From contig JAQISU010000193.1 of assembly GCA_029339505.1 (NCBI GenBank), positions 191,001 to 255,000 of the forward strand: a stretch of DNA of 64,000 nt, written 5' to 3'. Shown in pieces: positions 61,394 to 64,000 of this stretch; the stretch's first letter is position 1, and each line of letters opens with the position of its first letter. Source of the stretch: Unio delphinus (lineage: Eukaryota; Mollusca; Bivalvia; Unionida; Unionidae). The translations under genes and the position numbers were made by a program. The notes below the pieces were generated by a model, which was given only the letters and a program-made list of their open reading frames with translations, was not told the DNA's origin and searched no databases.

Positions 61394-62156
61394 TGTGCAT
61401 CATTAGTGTATTTGGGTGTAGAACGCGTGAACATGGTGCTATTATATATTAATAAATAACGTAATCTTGTTTATTTTACATCGGTAACTTAGTAGTGAAA
61501 TATATTTTAAACTTCTCTTTTAAATTTAAATAGTGTGTTATTATTTAGAAATAATAAAAGAATAAAAGAATAATAAATAAACTAAACGATGTAGTACGAC
61601 TGATCTTTCAGAAATTCTGCGCATAAGCCATGATGATTAATTCGATTGCAACCGCATTTCTTGAGTAGGCATCATTAATGGTTTTTTTTATTGAGTTCAA
61701 GCATCATTTGTTAATTATAGCAAATCTCATTGAAAAATCAGATTAAATTGTTCAGTTAGAGAGATAATAACATAACTCTTTGCCTTATTGATGGTCAGCG
61801 CCAATTCAGTGGATTTCGGGTTATAAAAGTCAATGTCATAACGTCATCTCAGTATGACTTAGGTTATTATGTTGGAACCATTTTATATCTAAATCTGCAG
61901 ACATGCCATATTCTCTCTTTTTTTCCAAATAAAATGCAACTAATGATTTCAAGAGCAGAGCGAAAGGGACAGATAACACTTATTTTTCGTTAAGTACAGA
62001 ATCGGAGTTAATCAAATGAAAAAGTTAAAAACAAATTGCAAATCTTATAGATTAATAAGTTACTAAGTTGCAGAAAAACAATAATAAATACAATTTTGAC
62101 ATCCATGTGACGAAATCTCGGAATTAGTATATATTATCCTTTTGCTTACTTAAGCA
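61394..62156. other. No gene seen
   Basis: AT-rich unique DNA. Nothing recognised. Confidence 0.4.
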
Positions 62157-62990
62157 ATGCGGCAATAATTGACAGGGAACCACGAGCAGTCTTAACCATA
62201 ACCATTACTTATAAATGTACGTCATATCCGTCTTTGCCACGCGGAAATTACCTATTGTGGCCGGAGATTGCCGAGAAATTTTTTTCATTTGAAAAACGAA
62301 ATTTTTAGTTTATTTAAACATTTGAATGGTGTACATCTATGATAAATGCATTTATATTATGACTATAATGATATTGGACTTTTGTACAATATAGGTGGCC
62401 GGTGACCTTTACCTTGAGTTTGCTTTCCTGGTTATTGTAAAAATAATAACGATTAAAACTGAAGACATTTCCCAAAATCACCAATGACCTAACGTTAAAG
62501 CTACTTCTGCTTACTAAACAGCAAAGGGAAAGAAGAGATGAGTTAACATATTAACACACCAGAATAAGTTAAATCGTCTCCATTATCACAGTTTACAGTT
62601 TGATAGAATTACATAATAAGTATGTTTGAAGTTTACCTAGATTAAGATATGTGTTTGTGAAAAATGATACATTACGTATCATTTTGTTTTCGTTGGAAGA
62701 ATGGTGCCATATAAATGTGTTATAAACTAAAGTCAATCCTATTTCGATATACACAATGTTGGCGTTTTGAGCCCGGTACAACATTTTCATTAATAAAACA
62801 TCAACATTGTATCTGTTACAAGATGCAATCGAATGAGGAATCGCAAACGAGGAAAAGATGGATAAAGACGTTACTGTCTCAGATTCAACGTAAAAGAAGA
62901 CCTTACATATTCTAAAATTACCCAATTATGTACCGTAATATAGGGAGGACATTTTTTAAATAATTGTTTTAAAAATTGGTGACAGGTATA
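62157..62990. repeat. Tandem segmental duplication, copy 1
   Basis: Shares ordered blocks with 63299-64000: GCGGCAATAATTGACAGGG with CAGTCTTAACCATAACC; GGTGCCATATAAAT with AAAGTCA; CCAACGTAAAAGAAG-like with CCTTAC; and TACCGTAATATAGGGAG. Divergence is substantial. On the minus strand the first block encodes MVKTARGSLSIIAALL, a possible signal-like start, but its splice phase does not match exon A. Confidence 0.7.
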
Positions 62991-63172
62991 ATTGCCAGTA
63001 ATGAAGTGTTTCGCCCACTACAATGATTTAAGAAGCAGATGTATTATTACATTCAGCATGATGGCAGTGGTTTACCACTTGTACACTTCTGTTTTATGAG
63101 CGCATGCGCGCAGAAGATATCAATAATAACATAATTTTCCTTTTAAATTCAGGTTAAATCTTTCCAGAGAAA

Positions 63173-63266
<94 letters not shown>
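63173..63266. repeat. (TA)n microsatellite
   Basis: About 94 bp of pure TA repeat between the two duplicated segments. Confidence 0.98.
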
Positions 63267-63268
<2 letters not shown>

Positions 63269-63298
63269 CTGGATTTGAACTTTCTTCGTATGCATTTG

Positions 63299-64000
63299 AT
63301 GCGGCAATAATTGACAGGGGACCACGTGCAGTCTTAACCATAACCTTATCAATAAATATTGATGGACAGTGTGAAACGTATGTATTGTATATCACTTCAG
63401 TGAATTATTAGTATTTCTTTGACCTAATCCATTCATACACGGTCAAGCATAAACAGGATTATTCTGTTTTGTTTAAATCGGAAATGCCTTGTGGGTTAGA
63501 ACAGTCAAGCATGGAATGAATGTACTAACTTTGAATATACGAATGTCCTCTTTGCACATTTGCTATGGTACACGTAAAATTTATCAAGGTGCCATATACT
63601 TTAATGAAACTATTCCCGTTGGAATGGAGATATATTTCACATTGCAAAATGACACACTACCTATGACTGTGTTTGTGTTAGGATAATGGTGCCATATAAA
63701 TTTGTTGTAAACCAAAGTCAGTCATAATTCTACTTACACAATGAAGGCAATAATAGCCTGGAACAGTATTTGTATTGATGAACTTTCATCACACTCATGT
63801 TATAAGATGCAATTAAATTATGAATCATAAAGGAGGAAAAAAATTTAAACACGTTTTGGTTTCAGATCCAACGTAAAAGAAGGCCTTACTTGTTGCAAAA
63901 TTACATAATTAATAACCTAATTAAATACCGTAATATAGGGAGTAAATTTGCTTGAAATGTTACAATAATAGGTGAAAGCCACGATTTCCAACAATAAAGT
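63299..64000. repeat. Tandem segmental duplication, copy 2 (runs to window end)
   Basis: Second copy of 62157-62990, direct orientation, offset about 1.0-1.14 kb depending on indels. It may continue beyond the window. Confidence 0.7.

Overview
This is a window of animal nuclear DNA: AT-rich, mostly non-coding, with short exons bounded by GT/AG signals, many microsatellites and nested transposable elements. Three things suggest a lophotrochozoan, most likely a mollusc and perhaps a bivalve: tRNA-derived SINEs of a type I associate with molluscs, TRIM/NHL-like gene debris, and a Gmr1-like Gypsy element alongside a Polinton. The species cannot be named from sequence alone.

Layout. 0-9.7 kb: a SINE, a Tc1/mariner-type MITE, a decayed long-TIR MITE, a block of spaced palindromes, two large minisatellites (about 38 bp and about 51 bp units, the second with a 605 bp higher-order repeat), one plausible coiled-coil exon (8610-8771, +) and a second SINE. 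10-14.4 kb: two phase-compatible exons of an unidentified minus-strand gene; one lies inside a 1,104 bp segment present twice, with one visible difference between the copies. 17.6-25.8 kb: a nested stack of a Gmr1-like LTR element (LTR, tRNA-Pro-type primer site, broken gag with a SCAN-like capsid region), a CR1/L2-like LINE inserted in it, a 1.45 kb solo LTR inside that LINE with a 5 bp target duplication, then a nearly full-length but dead endonuclease-bearing LINE. 26-33.8 kb: the better preserved long-TIR MITE, an NHL-repeat (TRIM-like) pseudogene, a solo LTR of the same Gmr1-like family and another CR1/L2-like LINE. 33.8-36.4 kb: the 3' half of a minus-strand Gmr1-like element in which integrase lies upstream of reverse transcriptase.

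37.2-45.9 kb: an 8.6 kb element bounded by about 150 bp terminal inverted repeats. It carries remains of a protein-primed family B DNA polymerase, a packaging-type ATPase and several small ORFs. It is best read as a decayed, internally deleted Polinton/Maverick. 46-64 kb: sparse DNA with one more LINE, many trinucleotide arrays, a tandem duplication at the right end, and three phase-compatible exons (60.0, 59.0 and 55.6 kb, minus strand) that together encode a Ly6/uPAR-type cysteine-rich domain. That is the best-supported host gene here.

There is no operon-like organisation. The host genes are a Ly6/uPAR-type gene and an unidentified gene, both on the minus strand, plus TRIM-like remains on the plus strand. 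Everything else recognised is transposon or simple repeat. All calls come from reading the sequence; no database search was run.
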